A model generated the notes under the pieces. The model was given only the letters and a program-made list of their open reading frames with translations. It did not search any database and was not told where the DNA came from. 64,000 nucleotides of DNA, taken from Salminus brasiliensis (lineage: Eukaryota > Chordata > Actinopteri > Characiformes > Bryconidae). The position numbers and the translations under genes are program-made. The stretch lies in NCBI RefSeq assembly GCF_030463535.1, contig NC_132883.1, forward strand, positions 31,661,873 through 31,725,872. The letters run 5' to 3'. Positions 20,440 to 32,325 of the stretch are shown piece after piece; position 1 is the first letter of the stretch; each line of letters starts with the position of its first letter.

Positions 20440-23400
20440 TTAGAGTGATAAAATAGATTAAGACAAGAAGAAATAGAAGATGAAGACAAAGAAGAAGATG
20501 AAGAAGAACAGTAAGAATAAACAGACAAAGACAAAAAAGACAGAAGACAAAGACAGAAGAGAAATACAAAGAAAACGAACACAAAGACGACAGACAAAGA
20601 AGAAAAAGACAAAGAAGATGGACAAAGAAAAAGATAAAGACAAAAGATAAAAGAAGACAAATAAAATGACAAAAAGAAAATACTAAGAAGAAAAGGATAA
20701 AGAAGACAAAGTCAAAGAAGAAAAAGAAAAGACAAAGATGATTAAAAATTAGAGGAAGTGAAAACAAAAGAGAAAAAGAAAAAAAGAAACATTACATTGG
20801 GCTGATGTAAGATGAATGCTGTTGTAGACATTGTTCTTTATTTCTTTTAGAAATAAAAAAAAGAAGACAAAGATAAAAGAAGACAAAGGTAAAAGACAAA
20901 GAAGACAAGGACAGAAGAGAAATACAAAGAAAACGAACACAAAGACGACAGACAAAGAAGAAAAAGATAAAGACAAAAGATAAAAAACACAAATAAAAAT
21001 GACTAATAGAAAATACAAAGAAGGAAAAGATGAAAGATGAAGACCAAAAAAAGAAGGAGAAAAGGAAATGAAGAAGACAACAAGAAGACAAAGACCACGA
21101 AAAGAAAAAAAGACAAAGATAAAAACAAAGACAAAGATAAAAAAGAAAAAGACAAAGAAGACAAAAACAAAAAGAAGACAAAGACAAAGAAAAGAAAAAA
21201 CAAATGAAAAGAAGACAAAAAAGACAGACATAAAAGAAGACAAAGACGAGAGGAAAAAAACTAAGAAAAGACAATGAAGACAAAGACCAAGAAAAGAAAA
21301 AGAAGACAAAAAAACAAGAAGAAAAAGACAAACACAGAGAAAAGAAATACAAAGAAAACAAAAATAAAGAAGTAAGACAAAAAAGACAAAGACAACAGAC
21401 AAAGAATTCACATAAAGAAGACAAAGAAAATAAATAAAACAAAAGAAAAGAAGACACAGAAAAGACAAACATAAAAAAGAAGACGACAAGGAAAAGAAGA
21501 AAAAGACAAAGAAAAGACAATGATGACAAAGAAATAGAAGACAAAGTCCAAGAAAAGAAAAGGAACAAAAACAAAGGAAAAGAAGAATACAAAGAAAATA
21601 CAAAGATGAAAAAGACAAAACAAAGACGAAGAAGAGAAATACAAAGAAGAAAGACAAAGAAGGCAAATATGACAGACAAAGAAGAAAAAGACAAAGAAGG
21701 CAAAAAAGACAAAGAAAAGACAAAGATGAAGACCACAAAAGAAAAAAGAATAAAAGGAAATGAAGTAGATAACAAAAAGACAAAGAAGACAAAGAAGAAG
21801 ACAAAGAAGACAAGAATAAGAGGATGAAGACAAATATAAAGACAAAGAAAAAAAAAAAATAAACAGACAAAGAAATCAAATACAAAGACAAAGAAAAGAA
21901 AAAAAAAAGGAAAAGAAGACAAAGAAATGAAGGGGAAAAAGGAAAGACAATAGAGACAAAATCCAAAAAAAGAAGACAGAAAATACAAAAAAAAGGCAAA
22001 CAAGACAAAGAAGTGAAATACAAAGAAAACGAAGAAAAAGAAGACAAAGACGAAAAAGAAGAAAAAGACAAAGAACAAGGACAAAGAGAAAGATAAAAAC
22101 AAAAGATAAAAGAAGACAAATAATGAAAAAAAGAAAATACTAAGAAGAAAGGGATAAAGCAGACAAGAAAACAAAGAAGAAAAAGAAGAAAAATATTAAA
22201 GATAACAAAGAAAAGACAAAAAAAAATCAAAGGAAATGAAAACAAAAGAGAAAAATAAAAAAGAAACATTACATTGGGTTGGTGTAAGATGAATGCTGCT
22301 GTAGACATTGTCCTTTATTTCTTTTAGAAATAAAAGAAAGAAGACAAAGACAGAAGAGAAATACAAAGAAAATGAACACAAAGATGACAGAAAAAGAAGA
22401 AGGACAAAGAAAAAGATAAAGACAAAGACAAGACAAAGAAGTGAAATACAAAGAAAATGAAGAAAAATAAGACAAAGACGACAAAAGAAAAACACAAAGA
22501 AGAAGGACAAAGAAAAAGATAAAGACAAAAGATAAAAAACACAAATAAAAATGACTAATAGAAAACACAAAGAAGGAAAAGATGAAAGCTCAAGAAAAAT
22601 AAAAATAAAAGGAAATGAAGAAGATAACAAGAAGTCAAAGACCACAAAAAGAAAAAAGGGAAAAAAGATAAGGAACAAAGAAAAGGAACAAAAACAAACA
22701 AAAGAAGACAAAGAAAATACAAAGAAGAAAAAGACAAAACAAGACAAAGACGAAGAAGATAAATACAAAGAAAACGAAGACAAAGAAGAAAGACAAAGAA
22801 GACAAAGACAAAGAAAAGAGACACAGAAAAAGATAAAGACGAAAATAAATAAAAATACAAAGTACAAAGAAGACAAAAAGACAAAGAAAAGACAAAGATG
22901 AAGACCACAAAAGAAAAAAGAAGAATAAAAGGAAACAAAGAAGACAACAAAAAGACAAAAAAACAAGAAAAAGAAGAAAAAAAAGACAAAGAAGAAAAAG
23001 AAGTTGAAGACAAACAAGAAGACAAAGAAAAAAAGCAAGAATAAAAAGACAAAGAAATCAAATAAAAAGACAAAGAAAAGAAAAAAGAAGAAAAACAAAG
23101 AAAAAAAAGAGAAAGAAAAGAGGGGATAAAAGGAAAGACAATAGAGACAAAACCCCAAAAAAGAAGACAGAAAATACAAAGAAGAAAAAGACAAACAAGA
23201 CAAAGAAAATGAAAAAAAAAGAAGACAAAGAAGGACAAAGAAAAAAAAAACAAAGACAAAAGAAGACAAATAAAATGATAAAAAGAAAATACTAAGAAGA
23301 AAAGGATGAAGAAGACAAAAAGACAGAAGAAAAATATTCAAGAAGACAAAGAAAAGACAAACAAAGACAAAGACAAAAAAGACCAAGAAGACAAAGATAA

Positions 23401-25130
23401 AAGAAGAAAAATATAAACACAAAGAGGAAAAAGAAGGCAAAAAAGACAAATACCAAGAACAGAAAAACAAAAGAAAATATGAAGACTAAGAAAACACAAA
23501 GAAGAAAAAAGAAAGACAGAACAAAAAGAAGAGGACAAAAAAGACAAATAAAAACAAGACAAAGATAAAGATAACAAAAAAGAAGACAAAAAAGACAAAG
23601 ACCAAAAGAAAAAAGAAAAAGAATACACAAAGACAAAGAAAAAGAAGACAACGAAGACAGAAAAGACAAGCAAGACCAAGACAAAGACAAAGAATGGAAA
23701 AAACAGAGGAAATAAATAGAAGACAAAAAAGGAAAAAAGAAAAGACAAAGAACATGAAGACAAAAAAGAAACACAAAAAACAAGGAAGAAAAAGATAATG
23801 AAAACAAAGATAACAGAAGACAAAAAATTTAATACATAGAAAAACATGACAAAGAAGTAAAGGAAAAGAAAAAAAAAACAACGAAAAAAGACAAAGATGA
23901 TGAAGACCAAGAAAATAAAATTTAAAGAGGAAAAAAAGAAAAAGACAAAGAAAGACCAAAAAGAAGACAGACAAAGGAGAGAAAGACAAAGAAGAAAATA
24001 AAAAAAAACCAAGACAAATAAAACCAAGACAAAGAAAAACAATTTAAAAAGAAAAAGATGAAAAATATAAAGAACAAAAAGAGGACAAAGAAGACAAAAA
24101 TAAAAAATTTACATAAAAACAAGACAAAGATAAAATACAAAGCAGAAAAAATAAAGATAACAAAAAAGAAGACAAAGATAAAAAGACAAGGACCAAAACA
24201 CACAGACAAAGAAGATGAAGACAAAGAAGACAAATGCAAAGAAAAGGAAGACAAAGAAGACAAAGAAAAGACAAAGAAGTCAGAAAATGACAAACAAGAC
24301 CAAGACAAAGACAAAGAAAGGAAAAAACAGAAGAAATAAATAGAAGACAAAGAAAGGAAAAAAGAAAAGACAAAGAGCAAATAAAACAGAATCAAATAAA
24401 AACAAATTTAAAATACATGGAAGAAAATGATAAAGAAGACAAAGCAAAGACAAAGAAGACAACGATAAGACAAAGATGATGAAGACCAAGAAAATAAAAT
24501 TTAAAAAGGAAAAAAAGAAACAGAAAAAGAAAGACAAAAAAGAAGACAGACAAAGGAAAGAAAGACAAAGAAAGAAGAAAGACAAAGAAGAAAATGAAAA
24601 AAATAAAATAGGACAAATAAAAACAAGACAAAGATTAAAAAAAAGAAAAAGAAGAAAAATACAAAAAACAAAAAGAGGACAAAGAAGACAAAGCAAAAAC
24701 AAAACAAAAAAACAAAAAAAAAAACCAAACAAACATAAAATACCAAAATGACAAAGAAAACAAAAAGCAGAGACAAAAGACCAAGAAGACAACGAAGAAC
24801 GACATAGAAGGAAAAGATAAAGAACAATAAGACAACAAAGACAAAGACAAAACTAAGACAAAGAAGAGAAAGGTCCAAGAAAAGAAAAAGAAGAAAAATA
24901 AACGAAAATATGAAGACTAAGAAAACTGAAAGAAGAAAAAGACAAAAGACAAAAAAGAAAGACAAAGAAGAAACAGATAAAGAAGAAAAATACAAAGAAG
25001 ACAAAGATAAAAGAAGACAAATAAAAACGAGACAAAGATAAAATACCAAGAGGAAAAATACAAACAAGACAAAGACAAAGAAAGGGAAAAAAGAAGAAAG
25101 AAAAAGAAGGACAAAAAAAGGAAAAAGAAA
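20440..25130. repeat. Long polypurine satellite, array 2
   Basis: About 4.7 kb of the same A/G-rich, T-poor plus strand as 3100-5107. The hairpin leader module recurs at 20795-20870 and 22271-22345, a spacing of 1477 bp that indicates a higher-order repeat. Other recurring words are GAAATACAAAGAAAACGAA, AAGACCAAGAAAAG and CAAATAAAAACAAGACAAAG. Minus-strand ORFs of up to 519 codons (F/L/S/V-rich) are compositional artefacts. Confidence 0.9.
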
Positions 25131-25139
25131 TGCAAGTTA

Positions 25140-26130
25140 AATATCACCTTATCCATTCCCCCTTTTATCATTCCACTCTATAGTAAGACCCCACTAAATA
25201 ACAAAATGATAACAGAAATAAATGTTGAAACTATAATAACAATAAATAAGAAGAAGAATAGATATTCTAAATGGTTACTTCTTCACCAGTTCATCTCCTA
25301 TCACTACTTCCTCATCATCGTCAATGTCAGTCCTGTGTCAGTCCAAAAAGGCCAAAATTGGACCATTTCTACTTATACGCAGCAAACCCACTCATAAGGT
25401 GTCATATGTATTTCACACAGCTCACTTCAGCTGACACACCATTAACACCAAGACGCTGTTTAATTTCTCATTTTTACTAAATCTACCAACTCTTTCACTT
25501 TATCTGAGGATATCCAATCTAGAAGTCATCACCTGCTTATGACTTCTCTACACAAACACTTGGCAATAGACTGAACATTCTACCATGAGAACTATGTTTA
25601 AACCCTTGTGGCAATCTCTTGTACTTGTGAACCGCCTATTGTAGGTGAACCCTAAATATACCTTGATTTCCTTTATTAAGTGGAACACTAAAATATGATC
25701 CTCATAAATCTAACACTGTACAATGTGTCACATCTGGAGAATTTAAACTAACAAAGTATGCAGATCTGATTAAGTTTTCTGAGGGTCTCTTGGTCCTGTT
25801 CTTTCTGGTGCTGTTTCTTCCTCCTATATAGCTCTACATGATGAGCTTTATGTTTTACATAAACATCTTTTACCAAACTTCCAAGACTTAGGATTTCTAG
25901 TTTACTTCTCACTGGTAGGGACAGCCCCCTCTGTATTTTAGCTTGCAAAATGGACTGTTCCATCTGATTTTAAGTCATTTCCTGTGACATTTCTCCACAC
26001 CTTGAGTTCCCTTCTTTGCTGTATTGCTGTATTGTTAAAGTTTTGTTAAAGGAAGCGTGTGCAGGAGGAACTGCAATTTGCCACAATTGTAAACATGTGT
26101 TGCTTTCTTTATTCGTTCGAGACTCTGTTA
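25140..26130. other. No gene recognised; possible 3' part of a retroelement
   Basis: About 1 kb after the purine array without a recognisable ORF family. A 71-codon minus-strand frame (25748-25963) is charged but unrecognised. Its position before a PPT/LTR pair suggests decayed internal retroelement sequence (inference). Confidence 0.3.
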
Positions 26131-26137
26131 AGTCTCA

Positions 26138-26572
26138 AAGGGGGGAAATATGTAGTGTATTCAGCTTCATGGCTGAAATGTGACTCATATGGAGAGTGTT
26201 TTAAGAAGTGTTTGCCTGTGTGTCCAGGATGTAAACTTACTTGGGAGTTTTTGTCTTTCATTGTATGGAAATGTTTATCATAGGGGGCTACAGGATAAGT
26301 CTCTCTTCCTCCCCCTTATCTCACAACACCAGACTGTTGAGAATGTGTGTGTGTTCTATGTTGGCTCTTACACTTCCTGTGTCTGAAAAACAACCCGTGA
26401 GTATATAGGCTGAAGCTCAGAGAACATATTGGGAGATGTCTTGATTGGCACTGAGCGCTCTCACAGACTGCCATGGAGTCTGATTAAGGTGCTTGAAATG
26501 TCTTTGTAATGAACCTTTCTCATATACAAGAAGACAGCGTCAACAGAGTCTCCTTCTTCATCCACACAACAT
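26138..26572 (+). mobile_element. Candidate LTR with adjacent polypurine tract
   Basis: AAAGGGGGGAAATA (26138-26150) is a textbook polypurine tract immediately followed by TGTAGTGTATTCAGC.., and about 420 bases later the segment ends ..CATCCACACAACA. It contains a TATA-like GAGTATATAGGC near 26400 and GC-poor R/U5-like sequence (CATATACAAGAAGACAGCG). TG..CA ends and the PPT position fit a retroviral 3' LTR on the plus strand. The mate LTR was not found. Confidence 0.45.
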
Positions 26573-26689
26573 GGCTAAAGAAATAAACTACACGTGCGTT
26601 GTGTGCTGTCTGCGTATAATGTCACAGCATGTTAAATTTCTATACACCTTAATATCAATACCTGCCTGTTAAATATCTATACACCTTAC

Positions 26690-26886
26690 ACTCAATACCT
26701 CTATCCAGAGTTGAGTGGTATTTATTGTATGTATTGTGTATTGCACGTTGAACTTTCTGCAGTCTGTCCTGTGCTGTATTGTTTTTGTGCTCATTTTGTT
26801 TCATGTGGCGCCCTTGCTCTGAAAAAATGTCATTTGTGTGTTTACTTGTACAGAGCTGGAATGACACTAAAGCCACTTGACTTGAG
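26690..26886 (+). mobile_element. 3' tail fragment of a family-A LINE
   Basis: GGAATGACACTAAAGCCACT followed by TGACTTGAG at 26860-26886 is the same ending as the LINE at 5744-8109 (GAAATGACAATAAACCCACT plus CTTGA repeats). The preceding GTTTTTGTGCTC..CTTGTACAGAGC is a diverged 3' UTR. A severely 5'-truncated insertion. Confidence 0.55.
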
Positions 26887-27655
26887 ATAATAGAAGATTA
26901 AGAGTAAATGATATGAAATGAACAAACTAAGATTTAATGAGTAAGATATAAACATTTTAATGAATTAATATTAAGATACACAAATATTTATATTAATAAA
27001 ACATTATTAAACAAAACTAACACAAATAAAACACAAATAAAAGTTTAATTTTAAAAAAATTAAACTTTTAAAAAAAAAAGTTTAACTGAAAAGGAAAGGA
27101 AACGGAAAGAATCAGAATAATATGAAATAAATAAATAAATAAATAAATAAATCAAATAGGATGACTAAAATATAAAAAAGTACTTTTAGGCAGATTTTCT
27201 CAGTTAAGTAAAAATAAAAATACTGGAACAGCTGAAAATCTTAACTGAATCAGGAATGACGTTGATGATTTTTATTATTCTTTTATTTTACAACTGATTA
27301 ACTCCCCAGTTGCAGGCAGTTGTTCTAACAGTGCAGGTCCAAGAACAAGAGCTAAGAGCTGCTGTGTGGGAGCAGAGATAACCCCAAAATGTAGAGAACA
27401 TCATTCAGAGCACAGGTTTAATACACTGAGGTAAAAATACACACCTTAAGAGTGTGTCTACAACTACAGCTGACCTCAGCACCCCATGGTTAGCCCTTAC
27501 CACCGTTAGTTTGTGCAAAACCATGAAATTAAACATGAAACAACTTTATTTTTTACTGTATTATTTTAATAATCATTATTATTATTATTTATTTATTTAA
27601 TTTTATTTATTTTTTTGGTCTGAAAGGAGACTAGTTGTACTAGTTGTACGTGAGA
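26887..27655. other. AT-rich stretch, no gene recognised
   Basis: Contains an (AAAT)n run at about 27127-27153 and a TTTA-rich run near 27580-27610. No ORF of interest. Confidence 0.5.
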
Positions 27656-27661
27656 GCTGAG

Positions 27662-28055
27662 TAGGTTGGTGGACGTCAGTGAACATTCAGGGTCTGGACA
27701 TCGAGAGAGTGGACTCTTATAAGTATCTGGGTGTTCATCTGAACAACAACCTGGACTGGTCAGTTAACACTGCTGAACTGTACAAAAAGGCCAGAGCAGA
27801 CTCTACCTACTGAGGAGATTGAGGTCCTTTGGGGTGCAGGGAGCACTCCTGAGGACTTTCTTCAACACTGGTGGCATCTACCATCTTTTATGGAGTGGCC
27901 TGTAAATAATACTGAGTTTTTTACTTCTATTATTTCTATTGTGTATATACTGGTAATTTATCTACTTTTTGCATCTGAATGTCTTGCATTCTCTTTGCTG
28001 CTGTGACACTGTGAATGTCTCCATTGTGGGACTAATAAAGGATTATCTGATATTC
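27662..28055 (+). mobile_element. Rex1-type LINE fragment (family B, C-terminal part)
   Basis: Repeats the family-B sequence: AACATTCAGGGTCTGGACAT, GTGGACTCTTATAAGTATCT, GGTGTTCATCTGAACAACAA, then a deletion after ATCTTTTATGGAGTGG, and the 3' end TGTGGGACTAATAAAGGATT. Both 5'-truncated and internally deleted; no intact frame. Confidence 0.75.
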
Positions 28056-28720
28056 AACATTTACACAATTAATGGCAAATCTGCACGGGACATCTTTGAG
28101 GTTGTGTAATACAGTAGTCTCCTCTGCCACAAATAAACATCGAAAGTCTCCTGAGAAACAGCATCTTGTTGATCACCTACATTGCTTATCAGTAAGTCAG
28201 CTTTATCTCCACATCCAGTTCCACTAGGACCCTTTAAAACCAGAAGAAACCGTGTGTTTCCATTTTTGCTAGATGGACAATGCTTCTACTCCATAAGGCC
28301 AGATTTCTGTCATAATCCTAGTGGTGATTCCCAGCTCCACTCATTGAAGCAACTCTCCTTGCTTACTTTCCAGCTTTGCTTTAGCACAGCTGATCCAACT
28401 CATCAATGGTTTGAGGAGCAGCTGATCAGTTTGATCAGTTGTGCTAATGGATGGAGAATGGATTTTTGATCACTTAACCCATTGCTGCCAGTACACAACC
28501 TATAGAACAAAGCCCTTATCTTATACACTGGGATATGCCCAGGACTTCCCAATAATGCTGCCTCTATAGTTTAAGTAATTAATACAAATAACTAATTATT
28601 CACAGGACCCACAGCAGACCTGCATCACAGAAACATGTTCAAATCTATAAATGCACCTCAAATGTTTGCGTCACAAAAAAGGTCCAGGCTTACATCAGAC
28701 ATCCTGATGACATCATCTGA
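28056..28720. other. No gene recognised
   Basis: About 660 bases. One plus-strand frame (28182-28469, 95 codons) has no recognisable domain and is probably chance. Confidence 0.4.
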
Positions 28721-28726
28721 ATCTTC

Positions 28727-29500
28727 TCAGTGTGGCAGACCAAGCAAAGCTGCCGTTGTTCTACAGGATGTTAGTAGAGTTATGTAATGAGCATAAAGGA
28801 CATTCAGAATCCGACGAATGTTTGAAAAAATGTGGCGGCCTTTGATAACACCTGTTTGATCAGACGAAATGATGGTGGTCAACGGCATCTCCAGCCGCAC
28901 AGCCAACAATTTATCCAAGATTGTGTCATCGCCATTTAACATAGAAATGGGACGATAAGAGCCACATTGTGTTGCATCTTTACCGGGTTTTGGTAGGAGA
29001 GTGAACAAGGCCTCTGTGAAAGACAGAGGTAACGTACCCGGAATAATTAAACATATTAAGTAGTAGGGGGGTCATTTAGTAGAGAACTTTTTTATAGAAT
29101 GCAATCGGAAATCCATCCGGTCCCGGAGATTTTTTAGAAATTGCCTGAGTGACTTCAGTAACCTGAAAAGGTTCTGATAGTTGTGTTTGTTCAGGAGAGA
29201 TAGTAGGAACCTCGATAGTATTAAAAAATCTGTCCTGGTCTGGGAATTCAGATTTCTACAGATTTGAATAGAAATTCTTGTAAACTGTTGTTTATTTTTA
29301 GGAGGTCTGAAGTCAGATCATATCATCTTGTAGCTGGGCTATAGAGCGAGAAGCTGTTTTTGATTTCAACTGATGGGCCAAAGACCTGCCAGCTTTATCC
29401 CTGTGTTTGTAAAAGAAACCCCTAGAGCGAAGAATAAGTTGTTCAGCCTGATATGTAGAAAGTAGATTATACTGGGTTTGAAGTGCTATTCTTTCTTTAT
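28727..29500 (-). pseudogene. L1/Tx1-type LINE ORF2 fragment
   Basis: In minus-strand order: a basic segment QAEQLILRSRGFFYKHRDKA, RSLAHQLKSKTASRSI, SPGPDGFPIAFY (RT motif near 29100) and SYRPISMLNGDDTILDKLLA with SDQTGVIKGRHIFSNIRRIL (28727-28960). The order and wording match the L1/Tx1 clade. Several stops and frame changes; only the N-terminal RT portion remains. Confidence 0.7.
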
Positions 29501-29699
29501 GGATTTCCGGTGTGGGGGTTATTGAATATTGTAAATATGGAAAGATGGTCAGATATTTCTTACATGGTTAAAACCAATCTGAAAGATTATAAAATCATCA
29601 ACAACAGAAAAGGGGAGTTGGGATGAACAAATGAGAAAGACAGAAAGCCTTCCTTTTTGTTGATGAAAAGACATGCTTTTCCTCTCCTGCACTCCCACA
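29501..29699. other. No gene recognised
   Basis: Short spacer between the L1 fragment and the exon cluster. Part of it (GAGAAAGACAGAAAG..) resembles 29780-29900, again suggesting local duplication. Confidence 0.3.
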
Positions 29700-31140
29700 G
29701 GTCAGCATTTAGGGGCTCTGGTCATGTAGAACAGTGTTGAACAACACGTCCAGGAGAGATGCTGAACTTAATCACTGCATAAAAGACAATGAGAAAGACA
29801 AAGTCAGACAAAGGTATTCCCAACATGGTTAAATAAATTCTGAAAGATGTGTTCCCAAATATAAATAAGATAAAATGGAAAGACATCAGGGGGGTTAAAG
29901 GAATGAGAAAGATCAAAATACTTGATGAACGGACACGATGTTCCACTTCCATGCTACAGGTCAGCATTCAGGGGTTCACACAAAACAGTGACTCCATCTG
30001 AAAAAAGAAAAGACAACCACACAAATTATAGATAGGACATAGACGATATTACTTTAATAATAAAATGAAAAATATATAAAATGTAATAGAACAATGTAAG
30101 AAGTGTCTGGCAGCTGATCAAAATTCTGGGGGTGGTCCTCTTAGTTTGCAAAACATCACAAAAGACCCCCTGAAACACGATGGCCACCATGGTTTTCTGA
30201 AAAACACACAATAAAGAAATGATGAAAAGTGTAGAACTGTCATTGTACACATGTATAAAAGCTTCACATTACAAGAAACTCTAATCATAAAAAGGCACCA
30301 ACAAGAACTTTACCAGGAAGACATCCTGCACTGATGAGTCTGTTGTTTCGGCGTGCAGGAAGAACTTGACCTCACTGATGAAAGGTCCGCTGCACTGAAT
30401 GAACAGAGGACATGGTGATGAACATAAAGTTAGGAAAGGACAAACTGGTTCCAAAAGCCTCATCATTCAAGTGAGTTTGTAGCTTTAGCTTAATGCAGGC
30501 CACAGCATGGGTGGTGGTGAAATGCTGGGGAGGCATCTGTGAATACAATGAAAAGCATGAGGCTGAAAGAAATCTGGCCACAGAACATCTATTTACAATA
30601 AAACCATGAGTCAACTCCACTGACTGACCTCCAGTGAGCACACATGATAGAAGTCATTGATGAGCACCCACCAGTGCTCCGACTCCAGACCGTTGTAGCT
30701 GGCCTTGTGCTGAAGCTTCACCTCCATCAGCTGCAGAAATCATGTGCACAAACCTCTTATCAGAGTAATTTGAAGTAAATTTCCTTCAACAGCAGTTAGG
30801 TAAGAAAATGTGTGTGTGCAGAGTAGCTGTATTAGAAAGGCAATAAAAACGTCCTGTTTGCTCTGTCCACCTCTCTGCAGGACAGCTACAGGGATGCTGA
30901 AAGAGAAAAGAAGATCTTTAGACTCTTCAAGTAACCAGACAGGAAAAAAGGTTGAATTTAAACAAAGAGTGAAAGATTTCTCTTCTGCAGAGACGCCTCC
31001 AACAGCAAAGACAATACATAGAAATACACTTCAGGAATAGTTCTGTAATCTCCTCAAACTAGGTGAGAAAGATGACCTCTGGGATGAGGACACAGAAGGA
31101 GGGAAAGATCTCCTGCTCCAGATGATCAATTCCTAAAGAA
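29700..31140 (-). pseudogene. Cluster of splice-flanked exon candidates, unknown host gene
   Basis: On the minus strand several short open segments start after good acceptors: ~31128-31073 (DHLEQEIFPSFCVLIPE), ~30732-30626 (LMEVKLQHKASYNGLESEHW.., donor GTCAGT), ~30540-30480 (MPPQHFTTTHAVACIK), ~30396-30316 (CSGPFISEVKFFLHAETTDS.., donor GTAAAG), ~30201 (KTMVAIVFQGVF). Short tails at ~30008 and ~29760 both end CCCCT(G/A)AATGCTGACCTGT, so the last piece is duplicated. The pieces look like exons of one gene but I cannot name it. Frame continuity across all joins was not established, so it may be decayed. Confidence 0.35.
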
Positions 31141-31506
31141 AATGTTCAAATAACGTGTTGAAGTATTTCATGCTCAAATGGTTGGTAATGACTGAAATAT
31201 TTAAGGAAGCTTTTACAGCATAAACAGTGGCTGTGGTGGAGATTCACTAAAGTCTAATCAATGAAAGACATCCCTGCCGTCTTCTTACTGTGCTAACCTG
31301 CTGCTATAGCAAACCAAGAGCTAGCCTAGCATAATGCTAGATTCAGCTAACATTACCAGCCTGCTGAGGAGGGGAAGAATTGAAATGAAACAAATGTCCA
31401 GTCTTTTCTACAAACATTTATATACAGTGTGCTTTACAGTGTTACTCACAGAATAGCAGTATACGCTCATCCCTGGGGCAATCCCAGGACTCCGCCACAA
31501 GCCCTG

Positions 31507-32031
31507 TCAGGAGCCAGGAATTCGGAGAGCGGCTGTGCAGGCGCATTGCAGCCGCTTTCCCCTCCTTAACCTCATGCACAACACCTGGGACTGTGGCTAC
31601 TAAAGCTCTGTGCCTGTCTGTATCTGAAGCGATGCTTATCATGTGTTTGTTCACCCAAGCTCTGTTATCGTTATTATCTCTGCCCTGTTTTGCACTCAAG
31701 CTTTGCTTGTGGTTTTAAGTTCCCCTTCTGCCCCTTCCAGAACTAGGCTCAGTAGTTTTTCATTTGTCCTGCCCTGTTTAGTTTTGTCCTGATTGTCCCT
31801 CATAAACCCAAGATCCTGTCTCTTCCCAGTCCCGGGTTTTTGTTACAGTCCAGTCTGGGTCGGCAAGTTTGTATTTTAGTTTTGTCTCTTGGTTTGCTGC
31901 TAGCTTGATTTATTCCATCTTTTTTCTGTACCATATCTTGTGTTACCCTGCCTTTGTTTATTAAAGTCTTGCGTTGTCATTCCCTGCAGGTGTTTCCTAG
32001 TTTTTCACTGCCATGCTTGACCAGGCATAAC
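31507..32031 (+). mobile_element. Possible solo LTR (Gypsy-like), related piece at 33124-33240
   Basis: Starts TGTCAGGAGCCAGGAATTC and ends GACCAGGCATAACA. Near the end are TTTATTAAAGTCTTGCGTT (polyadenylation-like) and GTCCCGGGTTTTTGTTACA. The first ~110 bases recur at 33124-33240 (GTCAGGAGCCGGGATTGCGG .. CACCTGGGACTGTGGCTACA). TG..CA ends, length ~525 and polyA-like signal suggest an LTR, but no target-site duplication was found. Confidence 0.35.
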
Positions 32032-32129
32032 AGCAACAATCTACAGATGAAATATTGTGACCACAGCAGTGTACACGTGTAAAACGAATAATGGTGCAGT
32101 AACTGTAGGATAAGAGTGATGGGAGTTAA

Positions 32130-32325
32130 TCAGTAATATCTGTAGCTGATGGAGATGAAGGTGATGACCTGAGCGTAAACACTGTTCTTGTGTCTGACAG
32201 TCTTAGTGGACATAGCTCTGTAGCATCCGTCAAATGGAAGCAGCTGAAAGAGGTTGTGACCAGGGTCTGAGGAGTCCGTAATGATGTCCTCTGATTCTCT
32301 CAGCTGTTCTGACATCATTTTGTCT
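32130..32325 (-). pseudogene. LINE C-terminal fragment
   Basis: The minus strand reads SSDPGHNLFQLLPFDGCYRA then HKNSVYAQVITF, recognisably the DSSHPxHxLFxLLPSGxxYR..xxFxPxAI C-terminal signature seen intact in the LINE at 5744-8109. Only this end survives. Confidence 0.5.

Noticed and set aside
20749..25171. Very long minus-strand ORFs (up to 519 codons) rich in F, L, S, V, resembling membrane proteins
   Set aside because: They lie wholly in the T-poor purine satellite; the complement yields almost only TTT, TCT, CTT, GTC-type codons in every frame and lacks stops by composition. Overlapping long frames occur in all three phases.
31442..31699. 85-codon minus-strand ORF
   Set aside because: It lies on the opposite strand of an LTR-like repeat and has no domain; treated as a chance frame.
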